A stretch of 64,000 nucleotides of DNA, from assembly GCF_012932495.1 (NCBI RefSeq), contig NZ_JABCNG010000003.1, positions 124,001 through 188,000 of the forward strand, given 5' to 3'. The translations under genes were made by a program, and so were the position numbers. Shown here piece after piece: positions 20,851-30,133 of the stretch. The DNA is from Novosphingobium sp. SG919. Its GTDB lineage: Bacteria > Pseudomonadota > Alphaproteobacteria > Sphingomonadales > Sphingomonadaceae. A model generated the notes under the pieces. That model made no database searches. It was not told where the DNA came from and worked only from the letters and a program-made list of their open reading frames with translations. Each line of letters begins with the position of its first letter. The first letter of the stretch is position 1.

Positions 20851-21537
20851 TCAATCGGCAGCCATGCGATAGCCCGCGCCGCGCACGGTGTGGAACAGGG
20901 CCTGCTCCTCGCCATCGTCGATCTTGCGGCGCAGGCGGCTGATATGCACGTCGATCACATTGGTGCCTGGGTCGAAATGATAGTCCCACACCGCTTCGAG
21001 CAGCATGGTGCGGGTGACCACCTCGCCCTGGTGCAGCAACATGTATTCGAGCAGGCGGAACTCGCGCGGTTGGAGCGTGATCTTGCGCGGCCCCCGCTTC
21101 ACCTGGCGGGTCAGCCGGTCCAGCTCCAGATCGGCGCAGCGCAGCACGGTGTCCTGCGCCTTTTGCCGCCCGGTGCCGCGCCGCATCAGCGCCTGGACCC
21201 GCGCCATCAATTCGGCGAACGAGAACGGCTTGCCCAGGTAATCGTCGGCCCCGGCGGTAAGCCCGGCAACGCGATCGTCGGTGCTGCCCAGCGCGGAAAG
21301 CACGATCACCGGGGTTTCCACTTCGGCCGCGCGCAGCGCCTTGAGCACGGCCAGGCCATCCATGCCCGGCAGCATGCGATCGAGCACGACCACGTCGAAC
21401 TGGCTGTCGGTGGCCAGGAACAGCCCGTCCCGGCCATTGTCGGCGCGGTCGACGGTAAAGCCTTCCTCGGCAAAGCCGCGCGCAATGTAGTCCCCGATCT
21501 GGGGATCGTCTTCAACCAGCAGAATGCGTCCGGCCAC
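20851..21537 (-). CDS. OmpR-family response regulator
   Basis: A 228-residue regulator: receiver domain with ILLVEDDPQIGDY, the phospho-acceptor in VVVLDRMLPGMDG (Asp53) and GKPFSFAEL (conserved Lys), followed by an OmpR-type winged helix with LQPREFRLLEYMLLH, TNVIDVHISRLRRKI and VRGAGYRM. I use the GTG at 21537, preceded by GGAAAG, because family proteins start right at RILLVEDD. Partner of the adjacent kinase. Targets are unknown; the divergent VirJ-like gene 75 bp away is a candidate. Confidence 0.93.
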   Translation of the reverse strand: MAGRILLVEDDPQIGDYIARGFAEEGFTVDRADNGRDGLFLATDSQFDVVVLDRMLPGMDGLAVLKALRAAEVETPVIVLSALGSTDDRVAGLTAGADDYLGKPFSFAELMARVQALMRRGTGRQKAQDTVLRCADLELDRLTRQVKRGPRKITLQPREFRLLEYMLLHQGEVVTRTMLLEAVWDYHFDPGTNVIDVHISRLRRKIDDGEEQALFHTVRGAGYRMAAD

Positions 21538-21612
21538 GTGCGACTTTCCATGACAACGAGTTAATCTTGCCCCCACTGCCCGGACAGGGCGCAGGGATCA
21601 TGCCGGTGCATC

Positions 21613-22317
21613 ATGGCTATTGGCTTTCTTGGTCGCAAGCTGTTTGCCCTTGCTGCCGCGCTGCCCGCAGTGGCCGGCGGCACGATGGCGGCTGGCGGCT
21701 ATTTCGATCGCCAGGCCGTGCTCTATCGCGGGCCGCTCGGCCCGCCGCGCCACGATCTGGTGGTGGTCTATTTTTCGGGCGACATGGGCCTGGCGCTGGG
21801 CGCGGGCGGCGGCACGATCGCGGCGTTGCGCGATCGCGGCCTGCCGGTCGTTACGGTCAATTCGCCCGCGCTGTTCGGCGTGGGCCGCGACCGCGCCTTT
21901 GTCGATGCCCTGGTGGCCGATACCATGCGCCAGGCCCTGGCGCGCAGCCACGCGGCCCATATCGCCTTGATCGGCGCGGCATTCGGCGCCGGCGTGCTCG
22001 ATACCGGGCTGGGCGCGGTGCCGGCCGATCTGCGCGCACGGATCGCCTCGGTCGTGCTGGTCGCGCCGGCGCGGACGGTCTATTTCCAGGCCAATCCCGG
22101 CGGCCTGTTCCATCCCGGCGCGCCGGACAGCGATCCGCGCCGCACCGTTCGGCTGCTGCACGGCCTGCCCGTGACCTGCATTTTCGAGAACGACAGCACC
22201 GACAGCCTGTGCCGCACCACCCAGTTGGACGGAGCGCGCCGCGTGCCGCTGGGCAATCACCGCCTGGCCCAGATCAGCGCCGATGCCGCGCTCCACCCAC
22301 CCCAGCCGATGCACTGA
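21613..22317 (+). CDS. AcvB/VirJ-like protein lacking the nucleophilic serine
   Basis: A 234-residue exported or membrane-anchored protein (hydrophobic residues ~8-28) of the VirJ domain type. It keeps the VirJ order VVVYFSGDMGLALGAGGG, GLPVVTVNSPALF, a DSLC motif (Asp197, Cys200) and GNH (His216). The nucleophile elbow, GYSFG in AcvB/VirJ, reads GAAFG here (residues 121-125), with Ala123 in place of serine. AcvB-type enzymes hydrolyse lysyl-phosphatidylglycerol in the periplasm; this copy is probably inactive or acts differently. It is divergent from the two-component operon. Confidence 0.65.
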   Translation: MAIGFLGRKLFALAAALPAVAGGTMAAGGYFDRQAVLYRGPLGPPRHDLVVVYFSGDMGLALGAGGGTIAALRDRGLPVVTVNSPALFGVGRDRAFVDALVADTMRQALARSHAAHIALIGAAFGAGVLDTGLGAVPADLRARIASVVLVAPARTVYFQANPGGLFHPGAPDSDPRRTVRLLHGLPVTCIFENDSTDSLCRTTQLDGARRVPLGNHRLAQISADAALHPPQPMH

Positions 22318-22373
22318 ACGGTGCAAGGCGTGGCGAAGTCAGAGGAACGATTTCAAGCGCAGGGCCGCGCTTG

Positions 22374-23300
22374 TCAGGGCAACGAGGGCCCAGCCGGCAT
22401 GTGTCCGGGCATGGACTGCATCGTGCCGGGAATGGCGCTGCCTGGCCCCATGCCGCCCGGAACCCCGCCGATGCCGCCGCTATAGCCATAGCCCTGCGGC
22501 AGGAACGGCCCCATCGCGCCGCGCGTGGGGCCCAGCGTCGGGCCCATCTGGCCGGGCTGGTCCGGCCCCGGATCGGGCGATTGCGCGGCCAGCTTGGTTC
22601 GATCGGGCGCTGCCGGGGGCAGCACCGGATCGGGATCGCTGGTATCGGCCGGGGGCGAGGCGAGCGGCGAAGGCAGGGCCGGGGCCGCGTTGGCCGCCAA
22701 CGCGGCAGGCTGGGCGCGGCCACCCGGTGCGGCGGCGGCGGGTGCCGCAGCCGTGGCGGAAGCCTGGGTACGGGCTGGTGCGGTTGGCGCCGCGCTGGCC
22801 ACCAGGGCGGGCGCCGCCGCGCCGGCATCGGCCGGTGCGCCTTGCGGCGCGCTTTGGAAAGGAGAGCCGAACAGGGCCACCGCGGCGATGCTGGCCGCCA
22901 AGGCGCCGATACCGGTGCCGCCCAGCATCAGCAGCGCGCCGCGCCAGGCCGAAAGCCGCGTTGCCATGGGGCGCCGGCCGCCATGGTCGGTGCCGCCGAC
23001 CACGCGCAGCGGCACGACCTGTCCACGCGCGCGCGCCACGCCGGGCATGGTGCCGGGCACGGCCGCATGAAGCGCCATATCGCCAAGTTCGTGGCCTGCG
23101 CCGGCAAGCTGCGGGCGCAACGGCACCTCGCGCAGGATTCGCGCGGCAAGGCCGGCCGGCAGGGCCGGCGCATCGTGAAGGGAAAGAAGCTGGTCGAACG
23201 CGGCGTCAGACATGCGATCGGACGCACGAACGGGAGCCGCATCGCGCCCGGTCGCAAGATCCTGGCCGGGATCGGCCACGCAGGGAAGCTTGCCGGTCAC
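22374..23300 (-). CDS. Candidate anti-sigma factor: single-pass membrane protein with a Pro/Ala-rich tail
   Basis: A 308-residue protein: ~110-residue cytoplasmic N-terminal part with MSDAAFDQLLSLHDAPALPA, one membrane helix (~118-142, LLMLGGTGIGALAASIAAV) and a long Pro/Ala/Gly/Met-rich extracytoplasmic tail. This layout and its position directly after an ECF sigma gene (GTGA overlap at 23297-23300) suggest an anti-sigma factor. No zinc-type HxxxCxxC motif is seen, so the family is unproven. An alternative ATG lies at 23213. The tail is probably disordered. Confidence 0.55.
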   Translation of the reverse strand: MTGKLPCVADPGQDLATGRDAAPVRASDRMSDAAFDQLLSLHDAPALPAGLAARILREVPLRPQLAGAGHELGDMALHAAVPGTMPGVARARGQVVPLRVVGGTDHGGRRPMATRLSAWRGALLMLGGTGIGALAASIAAVALFGSPFQSAPQGAPADAGAAAPALVASAAPTAPARTQASATAAAPAAAAPGGRAQPAALAANAAPALPSPLASPPADTSDPDPVLPPAAPDRTKLAAQSPDPGPDQPGQMGPTLGPTRGAMGPFLPQGYGYSGGIGGVPGGMGPGSAIPGTMQSMPGHMPAGPSLP

Positions 23301-24079
23301 GCGTGCGCGCCGGCGCCCGGATTGGCCGAGGCATCGGCCACGGCGGCCGCACCCACAAAAGCCACGTCACGGCATGTGACGTCGCGCGCCTCTAGCAGTT
23401 CCCGCATCTGCCGCCTCGCCCTGAACAACAGCGACTCCATCGCCTTGATATTAAGATCAAGCACTTGGGCCGCAAGTGCATTGGAGAAGTTCTCGTAATA
23501 GCACAAGACCAGCGCGGCGCGATAGCGTTCCGGCAGATCCGCGAGGGCAGCTGCCACTTGCGCGCAGGCCTGGCGCTGCTCGATCATGCGATCGGCCAAC
23601 GGGGCCTGGTCGGCGCAGTCGGGCAGGTCGTCGGTCACCACCACGCGGAAGCGCCGCTTGCGATCGAAACACAGGTTCATCGCCACGCGGTGCAGCCAGC
23701 CGATCAGGCCCGCGCCGGTGGGATACCAGCGCGGCGCGTTCTGCCACATGCGGGCAAAACAGTCCTGCACCACGTCCTCGGCCTCGTGCCCGTCGCCCAG
23801 CATGCGCGCGGCAACGCGATAGAGCGCCGCGGCATGGCGCTCCACCAGCACGGCAAACGAGGCCTGGCATCCTTGGCCCACGCGCGCCATCAGCGCCACG
23901 TCGTCCACCCGTGCCAGATCGAGGCCGGCCACGCCGATGGCGCTGCCGTCCAGCACATAGGCGGCTGACGCGGCCCTGCCGACGTGTTGATGATCGGTGA
24001 CTGGCCCTGTCGAAAGAGGACCAGGGGCGTCGTCGCCCAAGGCAAGGGCATCGCCCTGCACGTCACCGCAAAAGGTCAT
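23297..24079 (-). CDS. ECF-family RNA polymerase sigma factor
   Basis: A 260-residue sigma-70 family protein. Region 2 is visible as DDVALMARVGQGCQASFAVL through GDGHEAEDVVQDCFARMWQ and the promoter-opening segment GLIGWLHRVAMNLCFDRKRR; region 4 as LPERYRAALVLCYYENFS and NIKAMESLLFRARRQMREL (DNA-reading helix). The ~55 residues before region 2 are unusual for the family. ATG at 24079; the frame stays open for kilobases upstream but only as the antisense of the autotransporter. The overlapping downstream gene is a candidate anti-sigma factor. Confidence 0.9.
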   Translation of the reverse strand: MTFCGDVQGDALALGDDAPGPLSTGPVTDHQHVGRAASAAYVLDGSAIGVAGLDLARVDDVALMARVGQGCQASFAVLVERHAAALYRVAARMLGDGHEAEDVVQDCFARMWQNAPRWYPTGAGLIGWLHRVAMNLCFDRKRRFRVVVTDDLPDCADQAPLADRMIEQRQACAQVAAALADLPERYRAALVLCYYENFSNALAAQVLDLNIKAMESLLFRARRQMRELLEARDVTCRDVAFVGAAAVADASANPGAGAHA

Positions 24080-24331
24080 GCGGTCCACCCGTCGCGCACG
24101 ATGGTTGCTCCGTCCATTCCCTTGTCCCGATGCCCTGCTGCATCGTACCATCTGAACGCCATATTTACGATCACCAAAATTCTCTGAACATTTCTTCATC
24201 TTCGCTTGCGACGGATAGTGGTTTCGGCGCATTTCAGGCACTGGTAAAGCCGGCCGGCCCCGGATATGAAGCCCCCAATGATGCCACCGGCCTGCCCCTG
24301 CTGGCCCTTTTGCCCAACGAGACGAGAGCCC

Positions 24332-27300
24332 ATGCAGCGCCTCCCCAAGATTCGTTTTCTTTCCTCCGCCGCCCCGCTGGCGATTCCCGTCGCCCTGCTG
24401 GCGGGCGCAACCCCCGCGCTTGCCGATACCACGGTCAGCACCAGCACGCTGACCCCGCTCACCACGTCCTCGGCCGGCAACGTCACCGTTGCCAGCGGCG
24501 GCGCGATCAAGCTGGCCAGTGGCAGCGCCACGGCCGTGACGGTCGATTCCTCCAAGACGGTCAACGTCAACTCGGGCGGGTCGCTCACGCTCAGCGGCTA
24601 CAGCAACAGCGCGGGCATCGCCGTCAGCTCGGGCGTGACCACCACGATCACCAATGCCGGCACGATCTCCCTCACCGAAGACTACACGCCCGACGTGCTG
24701 GGCAACAGCTCGGTCGTCGATGGCTCGGTCTCGCAGCTCACCGGCCGCTATGGCATCCACATCCTGTCGGGCAGCGCCACCACGGCGACGATTTCCAACA
24801 GCGGCACGATCTCGGTCGAAGGCAACAATTCCGGCGGCATCGTCGTCGATTCGGACCTGACCGGCTCGATCACCAACACCGGCACGATCAGCGTCAAGGG
24901 TGACAGCTCGGTGGGCATCGAGACCGGCAACGTGACCGGCAACCTCAACATCGGCGGAACCGTCTCGGTGATCGGCCAGGGCGCGCAGGCCGTGGTCGTG
25001 AACGGCAACGTGACCGGCACGGTGAAGATCGACGGCGCGATGAGCCAGGCGGTCAGCTACACCGCCGACGATTCCACCACGCAGTATCTCTCGCCCTCCG
25101 CGCTCAGCAGCGGCAAGGCTGCGGTACAGGTTTCGGGCAATGTCACCGGCGGCGTGATCGTCACCGTGGCATCGAGCAGCGGCAGCACCACCGAAACCAC
25201 CGGCTCGATCCAGTCCTATGGCACCAGCCCGGCGCTGCTGATCGGCGGCACCAGCAACACCACGATCGGTTCGGTCACGGCCACCACCGGCACCTATTCG
25301 GTGGCGATCGACGGCAGCGTGGGCGCTTCGGCCTATTATAGCGGGCTCAGCTCCTATGGCGTGGTGCTGGGCGGCCAGGGCGGCACCGTCACCCTTTCGA
25401 ACGGCATCGGCGTCTATGGCACGGTTTCGGCCACCACGGTCAACAGCGATGCCACCGCGATCCTGATCAATTCGGGCGTCACGGCCACTTCGCTGTATAA
25501 CGAAGGCACGATCAAGGCGACGGCGAGCGAGGTTTCCACCGGCAACCTCTATGGCATCCGCGATCTCTCGGGCACGCTGACCACGGTCAACAACACCGGC
25601 TTCATCACCGTGAGCGGCGCCACCACCGGCAAGAACGCGGCGATCGACCTTTCGGCCAACACCAGCGGCGTGACGATCACGCAGTACCTCAACAGCACCG
25701 ACGCGGCGAGCCAGAAGACCGACAAGGCCGCCTCGGGCTATGACGTGGACACCGCCACCGTCTACACCGCGATCACCGGCGACATCTATACCGGCAGCGG
25801 CAACGACACGGTGGACATCGAATCTGGCAAGGTGACCGGCGACGCCTACCTGGGCGCGGGCAACGACACCGTGAAGCTGGCCGACGACGCCAAGTGGATC
25901 GGCGATATCGATTTCGGCACCGGCACGGCCACCATGTCGATGGCCGGCAATTCGCGCTTCACCGGCGAACTGATCCTCAATGACCAGGTCGGCACGCTGA
26001 CCCTGGCCGATTCGGCGATCTGGAAGGGCACGATCAGCGGCGGTTCGCAGCTGGGCGTGACGGTCAACGGCGGCTCGTTCGGCGCCAACAGCACCGACAC
26101 CACCACGATCAACAGCCTCACGGTCAATTCCGGCGGCACGCTGGGCGTCTATGTCGATGGCACCACCGGCACCGCGTCGAAGCTGGTGGCCAACACGGTG
26201 ACCTTCAACAGCGGCTCCAAGATCGGCGTGACGATCTCCTCGTTCGCCAACGCGGCCGGGACTTATGACATCGTGTCGGCCGGCACGCTGACCGGCGGCA
26301 GCAATGTCACCACCAGCTCGCTTTCGCTGCCGATCCTGTTCAAGGGTTCGATCACCCAGTCGGGCAACGACCTGGAACTGACCCTGGCGCGCAAGACCGC
26401 CACCGAGCTGGGCCTCACGTCGCCCCAGGCCGCTGCCTATGACGCGATCATCGGCAATGCGGCCAGCTACAGCACGCTGGAATCCAGCCTGCTGCAGATG
26501 ACCACGACCAGCGCGATGCAGAGCCAGTTCAACGAACTGCTGCCCGACTATGCCGGCGGCGCGTTCGACTTCGTCACCCGCGGTTCGCGCCAGGCGGCGC
26601 TGCACGTGGCCGACGATTCGTCGCTGTTCACCATCAGCAACACCGGCATGTGGCTGGAGCCGCTCTACTTCCGTGCCAGCAAGCACGACGGGGATTCGAT
26701 CGGCTACAGCCTGAGCGGCGGTGGTGTCTCGCTCGGCCTCGAACGCGCCACGTCGCTGGGCAACATCGGCGCCTACTTCGATTGGACCAGCGGCACGGTG
26801 AACAACCACAACCAGCAGTCGCTGGGCGTGAACAACATCGAAATCAACGCCTTCTGGCGCAAGGCATTCGGCAAGCTCTACACCTTCGCCCGCGTCGGCT
26901 ATGGCCGCTCGTCCTACAAGCTTGACCGCACCTTCACCGGCACGGTCGATTCTTCGGACATCACCTACACCGCGCACGGCGGCTGGAAGGGCCACTCGAT
27001 CTCGGCCACCGGCGGCTTCACCTACGACTTCAATCTGAGCGACACGTTCAAGATCAAGCCCAAGGCGAGCATCGAGTACTTCCGCCTCAAGGAAAACGGC
27101 TACCAGGAAACCGGTACCGACGCGATCATCCTGCTGGTGCGCGGCCGCACCAGCACCGCCGTCAACGCCACCACCACCCTGGGCTTTGCCTGGAGCCGTG
27201 GCCCCAGCAGCTACGAAGGGCGCCCCTTCACCGTGGAAGCCGACTTCGGCCGCCGCAGCCACCTTTCGGGCGACCTGGGCCAGACCACGGCGATCTTCGG

Positions 27301-27475
27301 CTCGGGCCAGTCCTTCACGCTCACCCCGGAAAACCAGAGCTCGGCCTGGATCGGCTCGGTCGGCATTCTCCAGGGCGGCCTGGACTACACCTGGAAGATC
27401 TCGGCCGGGGCGGAAAAGCCGACCAACGGCGGCATTGCTCCCAACGTACGCGCTTCGCTCAGCATCGCGCTCTAA
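24332..27475 (+). CDS. Autotransporter (type V secreted) surface protein
   Basis: A 1047-residue protein: signal peptide ending TPALA, a ~740-residue beta-helix passenger rich in Gly/Ser/Thr with repeats such as ITNAGTISL, ISNSGTISV and ITNTGTISV, and a C-terminal autotransporter barrel (~770-1047) beginning MWLEPLYFRASKHDG and ending ASLSIAL. Two short GxGNDTV units (residues ~488 and ~508) look like RTX calcium-binding turns. I see no protease triad; adhesion or biofilm is plausible but unshown. It is divergent from the ECF sigma gene across ~250 bp, and a strong terminator follows at 27596. Confidence 0.88.
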   Translation: MQRLPKIRFLSSAAPLAIPVALLAGATPALADTTVSTSTLTPLTTSSAGNVTVASGGAIKLASGSATAVTVDSSKTVNVNSGGSLTLSGYSNSAGIAVSSGVTTTITNAGTISLTEDYTPDVLGNSSVVDGSVSQLTGRYGIHILSGSATTATISNSGTISVEGNNSGGIVVDSDLTGSITNTGTISVKGDSSVGIETGNVTGNLNIGGTVSVIGQGAQAVVVNGNVTGTVKIDGAMSQAVSYTADDSTTQYLSPSALSSGKAAVQVSGNVTGGVIVTVASSSGSTTETTGSIQSYGTSPALLIGGTSNTTIGSVTATTGTYSVAIDGSVGASAYYSGLSSYGVVLGGQGGTVTLSNGIGVYGTVSATTVNSDATAILINSGVTATSLYNEGTIKATASEVSTGNLYGIRDLSGTLTTVNNTGFITVSGATTGKNAAIDLSANTSGVTITQYLNSTDAASQKTDKAASGYDVDTATVYTAITGDIYTGSGNDTVDIESGKVTGDAYLGAGNDTVKLADDAKWIGDIDFGTGTATMSMAGNSRFTGELILNDQVGTLTLADSAIWKGTISGGSQLGVTVNGGSFGANSTDTTTINSLTVNSGGTLGVYVDGTTGTASKLVANTVTFNSGSKIGVTISSFANAAGTYDIVSAGTLTGGSNVTTSSLSLPILFKGSITQSGNDLELTLARKTATELGLTSPQAAAYDAIIGNAASYSTLESSLLQMTTTSAMQSQFNELLPDYAGGAFDFVTRGSRQAALHVADDSSLFTISNTGMWLEPLYFRASKHDGDSIGYSLSGGGVSLGLERATSLGNIGAYFDWTSGTVNNHNQQSLGVNNIEINAFWRKAFGKLYTFARVGYGRSSYKLDRTFTGTVDSSDITYTAHGGWKGHSISATGGFTYDFNLSDTFKIKPKASIEYFRLKENGYQETGTDAIILLVRGRTSTAVNATTTLGFAWSRGPSSYEGRPFTVEADFGRRSHLSGDLGQTTAIFGSGQSFTLTPENQSSAWIGSVGILQGGLDYTWKISAGAEKPTNGGIAPNVRASLSIAL

Positions 27476-27578
27476 AGCGCGATGACAAAAAGTGGGCACC
27501 GGTTTTTGTCAAAAAATCGCGCGACAACAAATATCTAGAGTGTGAAGGCGTTTCAACGAAACGTCATCACACTCTGAG
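27476..27578. repeat. Structured ~100-bp alphaproteobacterial intergenic repeat
   Basis: It contains two adjacent stem-loops: 27479-27520 (GCGAT and GACAAAAA arms around a GTGGGCACCGG loop) and 27537-27575 (AGAGTGTGA..CGTTTC pairing with GAAACG..TCACACTCT, 16 of 18). The combination AAAAGTGGGxACCGGTTTTT plus a hairpin ending CACTCT recalls repeats scattered between genes in rhizobia and relatives, from memory. It lies directly after the autotransporter stop. Confidence 0.65.
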
Positions 27579-27595
27579 CCCGGACGCGAAAACAG

Positions 27596-27633
27596 AAAAA
27601 GGGGCGGCAACCACGCGGTTGCCGCCCCTTTTT
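27596..27633 (+). terminator. Strong Rho-independent terminator
   Basis: AAAAAGGGGCGGCAACC pairs perfectly with GGTTGCCGCCCCTTTTT across a 4-nt ACGC loop: a 17-bp stem ending in five T residues. It would stop transcription of the autotransporter gene, and its symmetry allows bidirectional use. Confidence 0.85.
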
Positions 27634-27734
27634 GCTGGGCCTGCCGATTTGGCGGGCAGGGCGCGGGGCCGGGACGCGGAGCGAAAGCGGCGCTGCCGCG
27701 TTGCAGAACAAACAGATCTGCAACAGGAGCCTAG

Positions 27735-27911
27735 ATGGAAGATCCCCGCAACTTGCCGCCCGAACGCCGCTCCCGCCGCTTTGCCCGCGCCGGCCTGGTG
27801 GTTGCCATCATCGTGGTCCTGACGATCGTGGGCGTGTTCGTGGGGCGCAACATCTGGCACGCCCGCGTGATGGATCAGGAACAGCACACCGGCGTTGCCA
27901 ACGACGCATAA
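27735..27911 (+). CDS. Small single-pass membrane protein
   Basis: A 58-residue open frame beginning MEDPRNLPPERRSRRFARAG, then a membrane helix (LVVAIIVVLTIVGVFVG, ~21-37) and a short hydrophilic tail ending VANDA. An AGGAG motif 5 bases before the ATG, codon use like the neighbours and the positive-inside charge pattern support a real gene. Function unknown. It is convergent with tyrA and separated from the autotransporter by a repeat and a terminator. Confidence 0.65.
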   Translation: MEDPRNLPPERRSRRFARAGLVVAIIVVLTIVGVFVGRNIWHARVMDQEQHTGVANDA

Positions 27912-27932
27912 GGGCAAGCCAGGCCGCCGGCC

Positions 27933-28859
27933 TCAAGGCTGGTCGGCAACGCCATGGTCACGGCCAAAGTCTGGCCGGGCGTCATCCTGGCCCATCGCAA
28001 TGATCGAGCGGCGAATGGCGCGGGTGCGGGTGAAATGGTCGAACAGCGCCGCGCCATCGCCCTTGCGGATGGCTTTTTGCAGTTCGGTCAGGTCTTCGGT
28101 AAAGACTTGCAGCATCGTCAGCACCGCATCGCGATTGTGCAGGAACACGTCGCGCCACATCGTCGGGTCGGACGCGGCGATGCGGGTGAAATCGCGAAAC
28201 CCGCCGGCCGAGTATTTGATGACCTCGCTCTGCGTCACTTCTTCCAGATCAGACGCGGTGCCCACGATCGTGTAGGCAATGAGGTGGGGCAAGTGGCTGG
28301 TGACGGCCAGCACCAGATCGTGGTGGGCGGCGTCCATCATCTCCACTTTCGCGCCGAGCGCCTCCCAGAAGGCGGAAACGGCGGTGACGGCAGCGGGATC
28401 GGCGTCGTCGGGCGGTGTCAGGATACACCAGCGCCCCACGAACAGCGTGGCAAAGCCGGCGTCCGGGCCACTCTGCTCGGTCCCGGCCACGGGGTGCGCC
28501 GGCACGATCGTGGCGCCAGGCAGCGCCTCGCCCAGCGCCTTGAGCACGCTGGCCTTGCTCGATCCCACATCGCTGACCACGCATGCCGCGGGCAGATAGG
28601 GTGCAACGGCGGCCGCCGCCGCTGCCATCGCGCCCACCGGCACGCAGAACACCACCAGGTCGGCATCGGCCACGGCCTCGGCCGGGCTTTGCGCAATGGT
28701 CGTGGCGAGGCCGATCTGCGCCGCGCGGGCACGCACTGCCGGATCGGCATCATAGCCGGTGACCACCACGCCCGGCACGCGCGCGCGCGCCGCCAGGGCA
28801 ACCGATCCGCCCAGCAGCCCCAGGCCGATTACCGCGATGCGCGCGAACGGCAGGCTCAT
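27933..28859 (-). CDS. tyrA: Prephenate/arogenate dehydrogenase
   Basis: A 308-residue NAD(P)-dependent enzyme of tyrosine synthesis. The N-terminal nucleotide fold shows [18 protein letters not shown] and GYDADPAV, then [32 protein letters not shown] (substrate region) and [15 protein letters not shown] in the helical dimerization domain. The ATG at 28859 overlaps the hisC stop (ATGA), so it is translated right after the aminotransferase. Prephenate versus arogenate preference cannot be read from sequence. Confidence 0.9.
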   Translation of the reverse strand: MSLPFARIAVIGLGLLGGSVALAARARVPGVVVTGYDADPAVRARAAQIGLATTIAQSPAEAVADADLVVFCVPVGAMAAAAAAVAPYLPAACVVSDVGSSKASVLKALGEALPGATIVPAHPVAGTEQSGPDAGFATLFVGRWCILTPPDDADPAAVTAVSAFWEALGAKVEMMDAAHHDLVLAVTSHLPHLIAYTIVGTASDLEEVTQSEVIKYSAGGFRDFTRIAASDPTMWRDVFLHNRDAVLTMLQVFTEDLTELQKAIRKGDGAALFDHFTRTRAIRRSIIAMGQDDARPDFGRDHGVADQP

Positions 28860-29998
28860 TGCCCGGCGCGTTCGGGCTGGGCCTGGACCATCGCGCGCAG
28901 TGCACCGGCGATCGCGTCCATCTGCTCGGGCGTGCCGATGGTGATGCGCAGGCACTGCGGCAAGCCCTGGCCGGGCAGCCAGCGGGTGATATAGCCCGCG
29001 TCCATCAGCCCGAGATAGGCGGCCTCTGCGGTGAGCGCGCCGGAAAACTCGATCAGCACGAAATTGGCCTGGCTCGGCAAGGGGCGCAGGCCGTGGTTGC
29101 CCAGCGCTTCGAGCGCGGCGACAAAGCGCGCGCGCTCGCCCCGGTTATGCGCGGCAGAGGCCTGGACGAAAGCCTGGTCCGCCACGGCCGCCAGCCCCAT
29201 CGCCTGGCCGGTGAGCGAGACATTGAACGGCCCGCGAATGCGGTTGAGCATGTCGACCACGTCCGCCGGGCCGGTGGCCCAGCCGATGCGTTCACCCGCC
29301 AGGCCATAGATCTTGGAAAAGGTGCGCGTGACCAGCACGTTGGGCGCGCTGCGCGCCAGATCGAGCGCCCCGTCGTCATCCTCTGCCGCAACATATTCGG
29401 CATAGGCCTGGTCCACCACCAGCAAGACATCGCCCGGAAGCCCGGCATGGAGCCGCGCCAGCTCGTCCCGCCCGATATAGCTGCCCGTGGGATTGTTGGG
29501 ATTGGCCAGGAACACCACGCGCGTGCGCGGGGTTACCGCGGCCAGCAATGCGTCGACATCGGTGCCGTAATCCACGTCCGCCGCTTCCACCGGCGTGGCG
29601 CCGCATCGCCGCGCGGCAATGGGATAGACCGAAAAGCCATAGCGCACGAACAGCACTTCATCGCCCACCCCGGCATAGGCCTGGGCGGCGATGTGCAGCA
29701 GTTCGTCAGAGCCCGTGCCCATGACCACGCGCGCCGGATCGAGCCCGTGCAGCGCGGCCAACGCGGCGCGCAGGTCCTTGCTGTCGGGATCGGGATAGAG
29801 CGCGGCATTGGCCACCGCGCCGCGCGCCGCCACCGCCGCCGCGCTGGTGCCCAGCGGGTTCTCGTTGGCCGACAGCTTGATCAGCGGCTGGCCATCCGCA
29901 CCCGTCGATTTGCCCGGCACATAGGCATGGATCGCCTTGATCCAGGCCTTGGGCTGCGGGCGGGCGGCGGTGCTTACGGGCGCGATCTGGTCGGTCAT
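28856..29998 (-). CDS. hisC: Histidinol-phosphate / aromatic aminotransferase
   Basis: A 380-residue PLP enzyme of aminotransferase class I/II, HisC type: [12 protein letters not shown] near the start, [38 protein letters not shown], and [19 protein letters not shown] with the PLP-binding lysine. It converts imidazole-acetol phosphate to histidinol phosphate; HisC enzymes next to tyrA often also transaminate aromatic keto acids, which the shared operon suggests. ATG at 29998, where the family N-terminus begins. A palindrome at 30102-30129 separates it from the upstream gene. Confidence 0.88.
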   Translation of the reverse strand: MTDQIAPVSTAARPQPKAWIKAIHAYVPGKSTGADGQPLIKLSANENPLGTSAAAVAARGAVANAALYPDPDSKDLRAALAALHGLDPARVVMGTGSDELLHIAAQAYAGVGDEVLFVRYGFSVYPIAARRCGATPVEAADVDYGTDVDALLAAVTPRTRVVFLANPNNPTGSYIGRDELARLHAGLPGDVLLVVDQAYAEYVAAEDDDGALDLARSAPNVLVTRTFSKIYGLAGERIGWATGPADVVDMLNRIRGPFNVSLTGQAMGLAAVADQAFVQASAAHNRGERARFVAALEALGNHGLRPLPSQANFVLIEFSGALTAEAAYLGLMDAGYITRWLPGQGLPQCLRITIGTPEQMDAIAGALRAMVQAQPERAGQ

Positions 29999-30101
29999 GA
30001 TGGGGATGGGCTTTACGCCAAGCCCCGCGCAATTCAAGCGGCGCAGCGTTTCTGGCCGAAACTTGCGTTTCGGCGTTGGGGGAGCGGGCCGGTGCCGCAA
30101 C

Positions 30102-30129
30102 CCTGGATTTCGGCATGCCGAAATCCAGG
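30102..30129. repeat. Perfect 28-bp palindrome, with a second hairpin at 30055-30074
   Basis: CCTGGATTTCGGCATGCCGAAATCCAGG (as two 14-bp halves) is its own reverse complement, lying 4 bp after the stop of the diguanylate-cyclase gene on the minus strand. A second hairpin (GCCGAAAC-TTGC-GTTTCGGC) follows at 30055-30074. Neither has a T-run, so a Rho-independent stop is not obvious; they may protect RNA ends. Confidence 0.6.
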
Positions 30130-30133
30130 CAAA

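Noticed and set aside
23297-27499. A 1400-codon minus-strand open frame through the autotransporter
   Set aside because: Only its first part in coding direction from 24079 is the ECF sigma factor; the rest is the antisense shadow of a plus-strand gene in high-GC DNA.
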